This document shows positions 20,828 to 30,544 of a stretch of DNA of 64,000 nucleotides, piece by piece. Source of the DNA: Eledone cirrhosa (Eukaryota > Mollusca > Cephalopoda > Octopoda > Eledonidae); assembly GCA_964016885.1 (NCBI GenBank), contig OZ024740.1, forward strand, positions 201,641,484 through 201,705,483, in the 5' to 3' direction. Under the pieces are notes generated by a model. That model was given only the letters and a program-made list of their open reading frames with translations, did no database searches and had not been told where the DNA came from. The translations under genes were made by a program, and so were the position numbers. The number at the start of each line of letters is the position of its first letter. Positions within the stretch are counted from its first letter, which is position 1.

Positions 20828-20890
20828 TATGCCCCAGTATGGTCACAGTCTAATGATTAAAACCAGTAAAAGTATAAAAAAAAAGAGTAA
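20828..20890 (+). repeat. Fragment of an unnamed SINE-like repeat
   Basis: TATGCCCCAGTATGGTCACA, TAATGATTAAAACCAGTAAA then A-rich; resembles 17217-17275. Confidence 0.45.
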
Positions 20891-20917
20891 CAATACATAA
20901 ATACAGACTGCTGGATT

Positions 20918-21200
20918 ATCATCATCATCATTTATGTCTGATTTACTATGCTGGCATTGGTTGGATAAGACTTTTTGAGGCTGTATTCTATAGCCAAATA
21001 CCCTTCCTAATGCTAACCCTTGCTCATCTCCAAGGTCCACATTCATCAACAAGGTTTTTTTGTGAGAGACCAGCAGTTACTCATGCATCAATGATATCCA
21101 AATCTCCCTTCATGCCATCAATGCTATCCAAAGGAAAGGCAAAAGCTGATAAAACTTAGCACCTGTGTTATCACAGGTGAACTCAGAACAGAAAGGACCA
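20918..21200 (-). repeat. (GAT)n-type retroposon fragment plus a second unnamed repeat
   Basis: ATCATCATCATCATTTATGT at 20920 begins a reverse (GAT)n-tailed copy (AAATACCCTTCCTAATGCTA). From 21035 the sequence (GACCAGCAGTTACTCATGCA, GGAAAGGCAAAAGCTGATAA, CACCTGTGTTATCACAGGTG) resembles 34590-34720. Confidence 0.5.
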
Positions 21201-21235
21201 AAAGAGATAAGACAAAGCATCACACCTGATGCTCT

Positions 21236-21480
21236 AACTATTCTGCTATTTCACTTGGACTGCTACTTCATCAGCCCCAAAAATGTGAAAGACAAAATTT
21301 AGCTCAGTGCAATTTAAGCTCAGATTGCAGAGAAACAAACCTACTGGCCAAAATACATTTAATACAACATTCCAATGATTGCTAATTAGCTACATTTACT
21401 CTAATGAACCATTTGAGCAAAACATCTATTATCTCAATTGCAACTCCATAAAATTCACATATTATACAGAGATATTCTGG
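21236..21480. other. Spacer with a degenerate reverse SINE1 trace
   Basis: CATCAGCCCCAAAAATGTGA and TTTAAGCTCAGATTG recall the reverse SINE1 body at low identity. Confidence 0.35.
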
Positions 21481-21483
21481 ATA

Positions 21484-21701
<218 letters not shown>

Positions 21702-21719
21702 ACATGCGCAGTTGTGTGT

Positions 21720-22280
21720 ACAGTTGGGATAACGAAGGAATTTAGTTTCAAATTAGATTTTTAATATCGGCAGAAACCCAGGCTTTAAGGGAGGAGTATG
21801 GTCAATGAAACCTAATCTATATCTTAGTTTATCAACCTCCAAAAGTGTGAAAGCCTGAGTCAACATTGGGACACAACTCAGAATATAAAGGAATCACTGA
21901 CACTGAAAATTACAAAACATGTTAACTGTGCCAACCCACTGATCTCTTAAGCTATATGTTAATATATTTCAAATGAAAAACAATGATTTTCTCATTAATA
22001 TCTCAGATATTGGGGACATATCAAAGGTTCTTAGATAAAATTTCATAAAAGGTTTAATTTTTTGAGGGGGGGGGGGGGGTCTTATCAGGAGTTGCAACCA
22101 ATAGAGAGTATCAGCAATGAAAGGACCAATGGAAATATTGTTTCCTTGGTTCAATTTGACAAGTTCCACCCCATTTGGTTCATGAATGAGGTCTGGGAAC
22201 ATGTCAGTCATTTCCATATATTCATGTCCATATCATTGAACCAAGGGTGGTTTTAGACTAACTCTATAATTATATTATGG
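21720..22280. other. Spacer, no recognised gene
   Basis: Contains a poly-G run at 22068-22079. The segment 22088-22165 (AATAGAGAGTATCAGCAATG, AAAGGACCAATGG, TTTCCTTGGTTCAATTTGAC) resembles 31000-31065. Confidence 0.4.
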
Positions 22281-22288
22281 TATAACAT

Positions 22289-22884
22289 CATCATCACCGT
22301 TTTACATCCATTCTTCCACACTAGCATGGGTTAGACAAATTGTCCTGTTGTGGGCAATCCCAGGTCAGGTGACCATGTCTTGCTCATTCGGGAACTGATT
22401 TTGGCTTGATTTCTACAGCTGGATGCCCTTCCTAACACCAACCTCATTTACAGTGAGTACTGGGTGCTTTTTACTGTGGCGCTTACACGACCATTCTACA
22501 GTGTCGACTGGGTGCTTTTTTGTCGTGATACTTCCAGGACCACTTTGCAGTGGGAGGGGGGTTGGCATAGTGTCTATATGCTTCGGCTTGTACCCATGGG
22601 AAGTCGGGTCTTCTGTATTACTGCATAATGCCAGAGGTCTCGGTCCTGTGTCATCGCCTTTGAGAGGTGCAATTGGGCAAGGTCAGCTATTATCACCTCA
22701 TCCCAGGTCTTCTTGGGTCTCCCCACTCCAAGGCTTCCATCCACTTTTAGTGCTCTCCACCTTTTTATGCAGCTGTCATCCTTCATATGCATCACATGTC
22801 CATACCAACGCAACCTCCTCTCCTGCACACAGCATTTGATTCCGTTTATGCTCAGTCTCTCTCTCTCAATTCGTTTATATGTAT
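22289..22884 (-). mobile_element. (GAT)n-tailed non-LTR retrotransposon (LINE), 5' truncated
   Basis: Minus-strand order: C-terminal coding end, 3' UTR with TGTAAATGAGGTTGGTGTTA and GGAAGGGCATCCAGCTGTAG, then (GAT)n. The flanking TATAACAT at 22281-22288 and 22885-22892 is a candidate 8-bp target duplication, giving well-defined borders. Confidence 0.85.
22574..22828 (-). pseudogene. LINE reverse transcriptase, C-terminal tail
   Basis: Residues RRLRWYGHVMHMKDDSCI, then GVGRPKKTWDEVI, then DRDLWHYAVI. The R-L-R-W-x-G-H-V and G-R-P-x-K-T-W motifs are characteristic of the extreme C-terminus of many non-LTR reverse transcriptases. The frame is open across this segment but lacks the reverse-transcriptase domain because of 5' truncation. 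The same block occurs at 48141-48371 (minus) and in shorter form at 24754 and 29338 (plus). Confidence 0.8.
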
Positions 22885-22892
22885 TATAACAT

Positions 22893-23065
22893 TCAAAATT
22901 GATAAGATATTTCTCCTCCTTAGCCCAATCATCATCATGTCCATATCTCCAGTTTGAAAAATATGATAACCATTACTTATAATTAAGGATAACTTGGTAG
23001 CTAACACAGACAAGCTACACTGGATTGCTGCTCAGTTACATAAGACTGTGTGGCTTCGGCTGCAG

Positions 23066-23101
<36 letters not shown>

Positions 23102-23380
23102 CATAAGATGGCATGTAAAAGCCATAAAGCTGATTGGAAAATATTCAAACACCAATACACTAAAACCAATATCACACAGACATGTTTCTTTCATTGCTAT
23201 TACAAAAAGCCAACTCTACCCAGTCCCACTCTTTATACCACTGCTACCAGGTCCGCCTTTATAAATCACTCCCTGTGTAGGACCACCCTATATAGCACAG
23301 GCTGCCCAGGCCCACCTTATGTACCTCCACCTACTCAGTCCCATTATATATATTACCCACGGTGGATTGGCAGTGGAAGG
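22893..23380. other. Spacer with a (CA)n tract
   Basis: (CA)n at 23069-23101. Pyrimidine-rich sequence 23210-23350 has CCAGTCCCA and CCCAGGCCCACC phrases repeated loosely. No gene. Confidence 0.45.
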
Positions 23381-23382
23381 GC

Positions 23383-23572
23383 GGTGGATTGGCAGTATCG
23401 ATAGAGAGTTGGACACAATGCTTTGAAGCATAGAGTTACGTCCCTTTATGATCTGAGTTCAAATCCCACCGAGGTTAACTTTGCCTTTCATCCTTACGGG
23501 GTCGATAAAATAAAGTACCAGTAATGTACTGGGTAATTGCTGGCCTTGTGCCAAAATTAGAAACAATTATAT
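23383..23572 (+). mobile_element. SINE family 1, full length
   Basis: GGTGGATTGGCAGTATCGAT head, AAGCATAGAGTTACGTCCCT, B-box GAGTTCAAATCC, GAGGTTAACTTTGCCTTTCA, TTACGGGGTCGATAAAATAA, CTTGTGCCAAAATTAGAAAC. The first 14 bp also occur just upstream at 23361, a short 5' duplication. Confidence 0.9.
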
Positions 23573-23636
23573 ATATTACCCACTACTCAGGCAGACCTTA
23601 TATACTAATCTCTCATCTTCCCATCCACTACAACAA

Positions 23637-23700
23637 GGTGAAGGCATGTGGCCTAGTGGTTAGGGTGTTAAACTCATGATGACATAAGTTCATAGGAGAC
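23637..23700 (+). repeat. tRNA-like SINE head fragment
   Basis: AAGGCATGTGGCCTAGTGGT has an A-box-like TGGCCTAGTGG; GTTAGGGTGTTAAACTCATG follows. No full body. Confidence 0.5.
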
Positions 23701-23765
23701 GAGTTAAAAAATCTGCATAAGTGTGAACTGTAAATTTCATTTCCTTTTTTCAGTATGTCATACAC

Positions 23766-24072
23766 CAGAGGTCTCCAACCTTTTTTATACCATAGACCGG
23801 CTTCATGCCGGACAATCTTTCCGCAGACTGGTAGTTGCACATGTGTTATTTAAGTGCATTTCGATAAAGAGAGCAATAATAAAAAGAGCAATCTATTAAT
23901 GGGAAGAAAAAGTGTATGATATTTTGAATCTCATGTAAATCTTTTTAATTAAAATCCAGTATTCAATTTATCTATTACATAATTTTAAACAAGTTAATTA
24001 TTTTGTTGCAGCCCAGTAGCAAATGATCCATGGACCTGTACCAGTCCGCAACCCGGTGGTTGGGGACCTCTG
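23766..24072 (+). mobile_element. Non-autonomous hAT element (307 bp)
   Basis: Inverted ends CAGAGGTCTCCAACC and GGTTGGGGACCTCTG match at 14 of 15 positions. Flanking 8-bp direct repeats TCATACAC (23758-23765) and TCATATAC (24073-24080) match at 7 of 8. The CAGRGGTCYCCAACC end form is typical of hAT elements. Interior is AT-rich and non-coding, with subterminal CCATAGACCGG and its counterpart CCATGGACCTGTACCAGTCC. Confidence 0.85.
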
Positions 24073-24080
24073 TCATATAC

Positions 24081-24390
24081 CACTTATTATTTTGTTTGAT
24101 ACTTCCTTTACAGAACTGCACCATTTTGGAACTACTTCTCTAGGAAACAGAGATCCATATATATTCCAAACTGAACATCAATTGTACATGTCCAACAACA
24201 TAGGACAAGTTGATAATTGAATTATAACTTAACTGAGATTATCAATATTGATGTTATGTATAGGAGGATATCATAAGAAATACAAGAGTTTATAGAAGGA
24301 GATAGATAAAGAAAAACATAGTCGCATCTTTTGTGTTATGTAGAATGAAACTGTGTGTATGTTCATGTGTGTGTGTGTGTGTACACACAC
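24081..24390. other. Spacer, no recognised feature
   Basis: AT-rich sequence with a short GT/CA run at 24366-24396. Confidence 0.4.
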
Positions 24391-24392
24391 AC

Positions 24393-24545
24393 ACACATGC
24401 ATGCTGTAAACTGGTTGGTGATAGGAAGGGCATCAATCCATAGAAAACTTTCCAAACAAAGGGTTGGGAGAACTCTGCAGTTATGTCAAAGTCATAACTT
24501 GTGTCAAAGACATGACAACCTCTTTACTGTTGATGCCATGATAAA
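24393..24545 (+). repeat. Diverged (GAT)n-type retroposon body
   Basis: GTAAACTGGTTGGTGATAGG, AAGGGCATCAATCCATAGAA, CCAAACAAAGGGTTGGGAGA, and a GACATGACAACCTC block like 1018-1190. Confidence 0.5.
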
Positions 24546-24714
24546 ATGAACTTGGTAAAACACAGAACAGAATGTAAGCGAGAATTTGAGAGAGGAGAGG
24601 ATGTTTGCAAAAGAGAAGTAGAAAAAGGAAGATAGGCAAGAGTAAAGAAAAAAATGGGGTTAAGGTAGATAGAAGAGAAAGCATGTTGTTAGTCAGCCAT
24701 CTTGAATTACTATA

Positions 24715-25495
24715 TGAATTAGTACAATTTTTATGAATTAACCATTAGACCACACGGAGTAGGCAGACCCAGAAAAACCTGGGACGAGCTGATAAATTCC
24801 GACCTCACACACTTACACCTCTCCAAGACAATGTCACTGGACCGAGACCTTTGGCGGTACTCAGTAACAGAGAAGACCCGCGTTACCTAAATACAAAGTA
24901 AAACCTACTACAGTCAGTAGGCATCTCTAACAAAATACACCCCCGTCCCACCACCCTCACCCCATCCACACCGCCCCTTTCAATGTAAAGTTATGTTGGT
25001 GCCACAAAATCCAGGCCGAAACAAATGAGATCGTGTAGGTGTCACGAAAAAAAGACACACAGTCCACGCTGTAATGTGACCGTGTAGGCAACACGGTAAA
25101 AACGTCCCAGTCCCACACTGTAAATGTAGTTGGTGTTAGGAAGGGCATCCAGCTGTAGAAAACCTGCCAGACAGTCCACGCTGTAATGTGGCCGTGTAGG
25201 CAACACGGTAAAAACCTCCCAGCCCCACACTGTAAATGTGGTTGGTGTTAGGAAGGGCATCCAACTGTAGAAAACCCGCCAGACAGTCCTATGCGAGCAA
25301 GACAACCACTCTTGCCTCAAGTGGGAAAACTCCCGTCCAAACCCATGCAAGCATGGAACACGGACGTTAAACGATGATGATGATGATGATGATGACCACT
25401 CCTTAACTTATATGTTCCAATAAACTGCCTTTGACTATATTACAAACCAGGAGATAGTTTTATAACATTTATAAAAACAAAAGAAATAAAAAATA
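24715..25495 (+). repeat. Host repeat interrupted by the LINE at 24754
   Basis: The pieces 24715-24753 and 25394-25495 join to match 27875-28005: AGTACAATTTTTATGAATT, CATTAGACCACTCCTTAACT, CTTTGACTATATTACAAACC, AGGAGATAGTTTTATAACAT. Confidence 0.75.
24754..25393 (+). mobile_element. (GAT)n-tailed LINE, 5' truncated, with mapped empty-site paralogue
   Basis: Opens inside the C-terminal coding tail (GVGRPRKTWDELI to DRDLWR, stop near 24889). The 3' UTR follows, with a duplicated segment: CAGTCCACGCTGTAATGTG, AACACGGTAAAAAC and GGTTGGTGTTAGGAAGGGCA each occur twice. It ends GTTAAACGATGATGATGATG. The 6-bp repeat GACCAC flanks it (24748-24753 and 25394-25399). The uninterrupted target (ATTAGACCACTCCTTAACTT) is present in a paralogous repeat near 27897, so the borders are confirmed within the window. 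Confidence 0.85.
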
Positions 25496-25502
25496 TATAT
25501 GT

Positions 25503-25957
25503 CATCATCATTTCATTTTACGTCTGCTTTTTCCCTGCTTGCAATGGTGGGACAGGAACTGATTCTGGCTTGATTTCTACAGCTGGATGCCCTTCCTAAC
25601 ACCAACCTCATTTACAGTGAGTGCTGGGTGCTTTTTTGCCGTGGCACCTCCACGACCACTTTGCAGTGGAATGTTAGGGATCCTAGTCCCTATCATCTCA
25701 TTTTTTTCCCTGCTTGCAAGGGTGGGACGGGAACTGATGCTGGCTTGATTTCTACAGCTGGATGCCCTTCCTAACACCAACCTCATTTACAGTGAGTGCT
25801 GGGTGCTTTTTTGCCGTGGCACCTCCACGACCACTTTGCAGTGGAATGATATGGACCCCAGTCCCTATCATCTCATTTCTACAGCTGAGTAAACTGGAGC
25901 AATGCGAAATAAAGTGTCTTGCTCAAGGAAACAACACATCACCCGGTCTGAGAATTG
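25503..25957 (-). mobile_element. SINE family 2 with a 175-bp internal tandem duplication
   Basis: Minus strand. The body segment from CCCTGCTTGCAAGGGTGGGA through GGCACCTCCACGACCACTTT to the TCCCTATCATCTCATT block occurs twice, 175 bp apart (25533 and 25708). It then continues toward the head with CTGAGTAAACTGGAGCAATG and ACACATCACCCGGTCTGAG. The copy stops at the reverse B-box (GAATTGAAC), so the A-box is missing. Confidence 0.85.
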
Positions 25958-25967
25958 AACTGTGTGT

Positions 25968-26158
25968 GTGTGAATGTAAATGTGGTTGGCGTTAGATGTG
26001 GTTGCCGTTAGGAAGAGCATCCAGCCATAGAAAACCAGCTAGAAACACTCCTAGATGAGCGAGACATGGTCACTCAACCCAACTTGCCTCTAAATGGGAC
26101 AAACTCGTCTAACCCATGTTAGCGTGGCAGATGGATGTTAATCGATGATGATGATATA
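25968..26158 (+). repeat. (GAT)n-type retroposon tail
   Basis: AAATGTGGTTGGCGTTAG, GAGCATCCAGCCATAGAAAA, GCGAGACATGGTCACTC, CTAACCCATGTTAGCGTGG, GATGTTAATCGATGATGATG. Confidence 0.75.
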
Positions 26159-26239
26159 TATATATATGTTTGTGAGCATGTAAAGGGTGCACATGCTGGT
26201 GAAATGCTCAGGAGGTCTAACATGCATATACACATATAC

Positions 26240-26542
26240 ACAGGACACTCTGTAAATGGGTTGGAGTTAGGAAGGGAGGTCCAGCCACAGAAACCATGCC
26301 AAACAAAGGGTTGTAAAGACTTTTCAGTTGTGTGAAGGACATAAACTCCAGTGTGCCGAGACCATGATAAAATGCATTGAGTGCAAACTGTAAAGTAGTT
26401 GGTAGGGCATCCAGCTGTAGAAACTGCCGCCAAACTGGAATTAATGTAAGCAGTAGCTTCAATTAAGTAGTGACTTTGGTCTGTGATGACCCATCCAACC
26501 CATACCAGTATGGAAAAACAAACACATGATGATGATGATGTC
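26240..26542 (+). repeat. (GAT)n-type retroposon, diverged
   Basis: CACTCTGTAAATGGGTTGGA, GTTAGGAAGGGAGGTCCAGC, CATGATAAAATGCATTGAG, GTAGGGCATCCAGCTGTAGA, CCAACCCATACCAGTATGG, ending ATGATGATGATG. Confidence 0.65.
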
Positions 26543-26589
26543 TGTATAAACACACACACCAATTAAAGCCTATTTTCCCTGCTACATAT

Positions 26590-26870
26590 AACTAACTATA
26601 GCCACTTATAATTGAGTATGACTTGCTTGTATGTACCATGCTTTCCCTAAGGATATAAGGTGTCCAAGCAGTTGTAGGCAGAAAGAGGCACCCTCATGAC
26701 CCTCCCTCCTTTGATCCAGCAGAAAAGCCAGGGCAGAAATATTGAGGGCCGCACTAGCACTGGTACTATATCAACCCCAGAAAGCTGGAAGACAAAGCAG
26801 ACCCTGGTGGGATTTGAACACAGTATACAGAAACAACAAACATGTATCTAACACTAACGACTCTGCTAAA
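26590..26870 (-). mobile_element. SINE1-related composite repeat
   Basis: TATCAACCCCAGAAAGCTGG, AAGACAAAGCAGACCCTGGT and GGGATTTGAACACAGT form a reverse SINE1-like body and B-box. The upstream part (ATAATTGAGTATGACTTG, CCTCCCTCCTTTGATCCAGC) recurs at 49398-49515 in the same order. Confidence 0.55.
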
Positions 26871-27090
26871 GTGACCACTATATTTGAATATACATATATA
26901 TATATATATATCAGTGTTTAGATGCACAAAGATTCATACTTTTGTTTTTTGTTTTGTTTTTCTAATTAGGAGCAGTGCCAGAAAGGGTTTCTTGAAGTAG
27001 AATGCTTCCTCAAAAAGTCTCATCCAGCCCATGTTAATATTGAAAACTCAGACATAAAATTGATGATAATGACATTTATATAGCTGTATA
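26871..27090. other. Spacer
   Basis: TA run near 26892-26911. The phrase CATCCAGCCCATGTTAATAT at 27021 is a trace of the (GAT)n family. Confidence 0.4.
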
Positions 27091-27093
27091 TTA

Positions 27094-27272
27094 ATGGCAG
27101 TATCGGTAGAGGGTCGGACGTCATGCTTTCCAGCATAGTTACGTCCCTTTACGATCTGAGTTCAAATCCAGCCGAGGTTAACTTTGCCTTTCATCCTTAC
27201 GGGGTCGATAAAATAAAGTACCAGTAATGCACTGGGTAATTTCTGGCCTTGTGCTAATAGTAGAAACAATTA
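27094..27272 (+). mobile_element. SINE family 1, full length
   Basis: TGGCAGTATCGGTAGAGGGT, CCAGCATAGTTACGTCCCTT, GAGTTCAAATCCAGCCGAGG, CTTTCATCCTTACGGGGTCG, CTGGCCTTGTGCTAATAGTA. Confidence 0.9.
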
Positions 27273-27379
27273 AATTAAACAATTTACAGTAATTCACCAT
27301 ACAACCAACTCTACCAATAAGTCAGTTAAGATGTGTTCACAACCTATTAAGCACATATTTCTAAGAATTACTATATGAA

Positions 27380-27417
27380 CTAGCACAAAGACCACCCTAT
27401 GGGTGGTTTTCTGCTAG
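27380..27417 (+). mobile_element. Helitron-type 3' end hairpin, CTAG at both borders
   Basis: A 38-bp cassette begins and ends with CTAG. ACCACCC (27391-27397) and GGGTGGT (27401-27407) form a 7-bp stem about seven bases before the terminal CTAG, the standard layout of a Helitron 3' terminus. A very similar 37-bp cassette is at 45477-45513. Confidence 0.6.
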
Positions 27418-27874
27418 CATGTGTAGTGTGTATTTTGATATTATACACAAATATATATGCATGTAAATATGATACATCAAATAAAATCGTAATTGACAAT
27501 ATACACAGAAATTGAACAAAGCCTATGTTACACTGTCTTCTGTAATCATAATCCATGATATATTAAAAAAAAGACGACATTGTATATAAACTGTATTAGG
27601 AGAAAATTAGCGCGGAAATATATGCGATTATAAGTGTTATAATATCACGGCCGCTGACAGGAAGTGTTGACATTTGATAATTTTAAAGAATCGAATTTTA
27701 AAGATCTTTAAATAAGCTATAAAATATATTTAATCAACAGCCACGAAATTTAGCAAATAAATTATGTAATATTCATTCATTATTTATTCAAAGTAATCCA
27801 ACTTATTTTACAAACGGGGTAAAAACATATATTCTGGACGCAATCCCGCAGACCTTCCTTTATTATAGTTAAGA
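27414..27874 (-). mobile_element. Non-autonomous Helitron-like element, copy 1
   Basis: Minus strand: starts with TC (27874-27873) after an A, TCTTAACTATAATAAAGG, and ends in CTAG (27417-27414) preceded by a TGTGTAT/ATACACA hairpin. It matches 38627-39314 on the opposite strand over most of its length (AGGAGAAAATTAG, CAATTACGATTTTATTTGAT read in reverse). No coding capacity. Confidence 0.6.
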
Positions 27875-28012
27875 TTAGTACAATTTTTATGAATTGATCA
27901 TTAGACCACTCCTTAACTTTTATGCTCCAATATATTGCCTTTGACTATATTACAAACCAGGAGATAGTTTTATAACATATAAAAACGAAAGAAATAAAAA
28001 AAATACTGTACA
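27875..28012 (+). repeat. Dispersed repeat, empty-site paralogue of 24715/25495
   Basis: GTACAATTTTTATGAATTGA, CATTAGACCACTCC, CCAGGAGATAGTTTTATAAC. Confidence 0.7.
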
Positions 28013-28013
28013 A

Positions 28014-28048
28014 AATTTGCTGGCTTTGTGCCTAAATTAGAAACCAGC
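28014..28048 (+). mobile_element. SINE family 1, tail-only fragment
   Basis: TTTGCTGGCTTTGTGCCTAA then ATTAGAAACC. Very short 5'-truncated copy. Confidence 0.6.
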
Positions 28049-28060
28049 ATTATAGTATGG

Positions 28061-28211
28061 GTGAATTGGCAGTATCGGTAGTTACGTCTCTTTACGGTTT
28101 GAGTTCAAATCTCGTCAAGGTTAACTTTGCCTTTCATCCTTATGGAGTCGATAAAATAAAGCACCAGTAATGCACTGGGTAATTGCTGGCCTTGTGCCAA
28201 AAGTAGAAACA
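28061..28211 (+). mobile_element. SINE family 1 with exact 12-bp target duplication
   Basis: ATTATAGTATGG occurs at 28049-28060 and 28212-28223, exactly flanking the copy. The head GGCAGTATCGGTAG joins directly to TTACGTCTCTTTACGG, so about 30 bp between A-box and B-box are deleted. B-box GAGTTCAAATC and tail CCAAAAGTAGAAACAATTAT are intact. Confidence 0.9.
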
Positions 28212-28239
28212 ATTATAGTATGGTAGATAAAACAAGGAT

Positions 28240-28707
28240 ATGAAGCTAAGAAAAGCAGTTGGCCCTTCTGGGACTGTTGCTGGGATGTTAAAATTATATA
28301 GTGGAGTAGAGCACAGGCTAGTCACTCATAAACTAAACCAAGTAGTATAGGGAAGTGACATAACCAATGACTGACATAGTAGAATCCACACTAACTGCTA
28401 CAAGGATAAAGAAGATGCACAAGAGAGAGGTAATTACAAAGGCATGAAATTGCTGAATCAGGTTACGAAGGTTACAGAAAGAGGGCTATTAAAACTGATT
28501 AAGGACAGAATTAATCTTGATGAAATGCAGTTTAGCATTATGTCAGAGGAAAGTACTACTAACGCCATCTTCCTAGTGAGACAACTGCAGAAATACTTAG
28601 CTAAGAATAAGCCCCTTTACATAGCATTCATTAACCTGAAAAAGGCCTTTGACAGAATCCCAAATGCTGTATACATGCATTTTAGGATTTTTTTAATTCA
28701 TTATTAG
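28240..28707 (+). pseudogene. LINE reverse transcriptase domain fragment
   Basis: One frame holds MKLRKAVGPSGTVAGMLK, then after two in-frame stops (near 28348 and 28372) YKDKEDAQERGNYKGMKLL, FSIMSEESTTNAIFLVRQLQ and FINLKKAFDRIP. These match the reverse-transcriptase palm order K.G.G.S......L......Y.GI.L, F...ST..A......L, F.DL.KAFD.V. In motif A the first, metal-binding Asp is Asn here (FINL for F.DL), a further sign of decay. Motif C (YADD-type) is not present because the copy stops at 28707. Clade not assigned; it may belong to the (GAT)n-tailed LINE. Confidence 0.8.
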
Positions 28708-29329
28708 GAGGAACTTACAACAGGATACTGAGTTAGAAGACAATATCTTATAGATTTTATAAACAAACTATTTTTGTTAATATCTTATTAACATGTAATA
28801 TTTTATTAACATATAATATGTTTATTATACATAATAAACATATCGTACATGGATCCATATACACCTTTATTCTGAACCATACTGTTTTTATTAATGCTAA
28901 ACAATGATTTATAATTTTTTTTTTTAAATAACAAGATGAATATAACTAATATGTGGCTTTTCTATCAAGAATCTTGATATTTTTACCAATAAATGAGAAA
29001 TGATATCAAAAATCTAACTCTAAGATTTCAGTAAAGCATTTGCCCATCCTGAGATCTAGAAATTTCTATACCCAGATGATATCATCATCCTTAAAAATCC
29101 TGCACAACACTGTCTCTCATGTTACAGCATTACTTCAGCTACAGGTAACTTTATAATCTAGTATAACGTCTAGACTTAACCAAAATATCTTGAAGAAACT
29201 GAAAACATATACATCTAATTAATTTGGATTTTTTTTTTTTAAATTAGCAGAAAATGAAATTTATTTTCTATTTTGGCTTCTTTATGGATAAACACACATA
29301 GCTTAATGGTTAGAGTGTTTGGCCTAAGA
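28708..29329. other. AT-rich spacer
   Basis: ATATTTTATTAACATATAAT near 28797 repeats the preceding TATCTTATTAACATGTAATA, a local duplication. Nothing else recognised. Confidence 0.4.
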
Positions 29330-29878
29330 TTTTAACCTTTTTATAAAGTGCAGGGCGATCAAAATTGACGGAAGTTACGGAGTAGGCAGACCCAGAAAAA
29401 CCTGGGACGATTTGATAAATTCCGACCTTACACACTTACACCTCTCTAAGACAATGTCACTGGACCGAGATCTTTGGCGCTAGGCAGTAATACAGAAAAC
29501 CCGCCTTGCCTAAGTACAAAGCGAAACCTACAGTCAGTAGGCACCCCCATCCCACTACCCTACCCCCATCAATACCACCCATTTCTCTGTAAAGTTATGT
29601 TGGTACCACAACATCCAGTGCTAAATAAATGAGGTCGTGTAGGTGTCACAAGAAAAAAATACACAGTCCACGCTGTAATGTGGCCGTGTAGGTAACACGG
29701 TAAAAACCTCCCAGTCCACACTGTAAATGCGGTTGGTGTTAGGAAGGGCATCCAGCCGTAGAAAACCTACCAGACAGTCCTATACGAGCGAGACGACCAA
29801 TCTTACCTCAAGTGGGACAATTCCCGTCTAAACCCATGCTAGCATGGAAGATGGACGTTAAACGATAATGATGATATT
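29330..29878 (+). mobile_element. (GAT)n-tailed LINE, 5' truncated
   Basis: The coding end KCRAIKIDGSYGVGRPRKTW to DRDLWR is followed by TAG at about 29482. The 3' UTR has CCTACAGTCAGTAGGCACCC, GTAAAGTTATGTTGGTACCA, GGCCGTGTAGGTAACACGG, GTTGGTGTTAGGAAGGGCAT and CCCATGCTAGCATGGAAGAT, then GTTAAACGATAATGATG. This is the cleanest copy of the LINE 3' UTR. Confidence 0.85.
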
Positions 29879-30105
29879 TCTAATGAATGAAACTGCCTAT
29901 GATTTTCAAATCATTTTGAAAATAATCAGGAATTTGAAAAAATTTAGGAATACTTTCTCATTATCAGGCTGATGTTTGAAGCATAGCTTAAACATTCTTA
30001 CATAAAATTATGACGAAAGGTTTTTACACTTTAAATACTTTATAATAAATACTTCTGTATCATAGAACCATGGTCAGTTTCAAGCAATTTGATATCTAAA
30101 GGATT
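29876..30105 (-). mobile_element. TTAA MITE family 1, reverse copy
   Basis: TTTCTAATGAATGAAACTGC, TCAAATCATTTTGAAAATAA, CATTCTTACATAAAATTATG and GATATCTAAAGGATTAT correspond to the reverse of the copies at 7594 and 59430. The terminal TTAA is eroded. Confidence 0.55.
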
Positions 30106-30121
30106 ATTTTGTATTTGGTCA

Positions 30122-30300
30122 TCTCTATGTATGAAGGTGTGCAGTCAAGTGATTACTGTGCTCATCTCACAATCTTAAAGTAATGGGTTTGATTCCTTGA
30201 CCAGGTGGTGTGTTGCATCCTTGAGTGAGACACTTCACATTGTTCCAGTCCACTCAATGGAAAAAGTGGGTATCAGCAGCTGAGGATTAAACCTAGGCAT
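30122..30300 (+). mobile_element. SINE family 2-related tRNA-like head
   Basis: GTGCAGTCAAGTGATTACTG, CTCATCTCACAATCTTAAAG, B-box-like GGGTTTGATTCC, then GGTGGTGTGTTGCATCCTTG, AGTGAGACACTTCACATTGT, matching the first half of the SINE at 15539. Confidence 0.65.
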
Positions 30301-30544
30301 CCCATCCATGAAAGAGCTTTGTACTGTCAGTCACTTAACACTAATGAAACCAGGATAATATTTTGCCCAACAAGCTTCAGAGCTTAGGACTAACTTCAAC
30401 ATTTTATTAATGTCTACATTACAACAGATTGGTCCAGTTGTTGGAGCACTGAATCAAATACCACAGTATTTATTCCAGCTATCTATACTGTGTTCAAACT
30501 TGTAAAAGCCTTTCATACTTTCTAAAAATATGTCTAAAGTCTTC

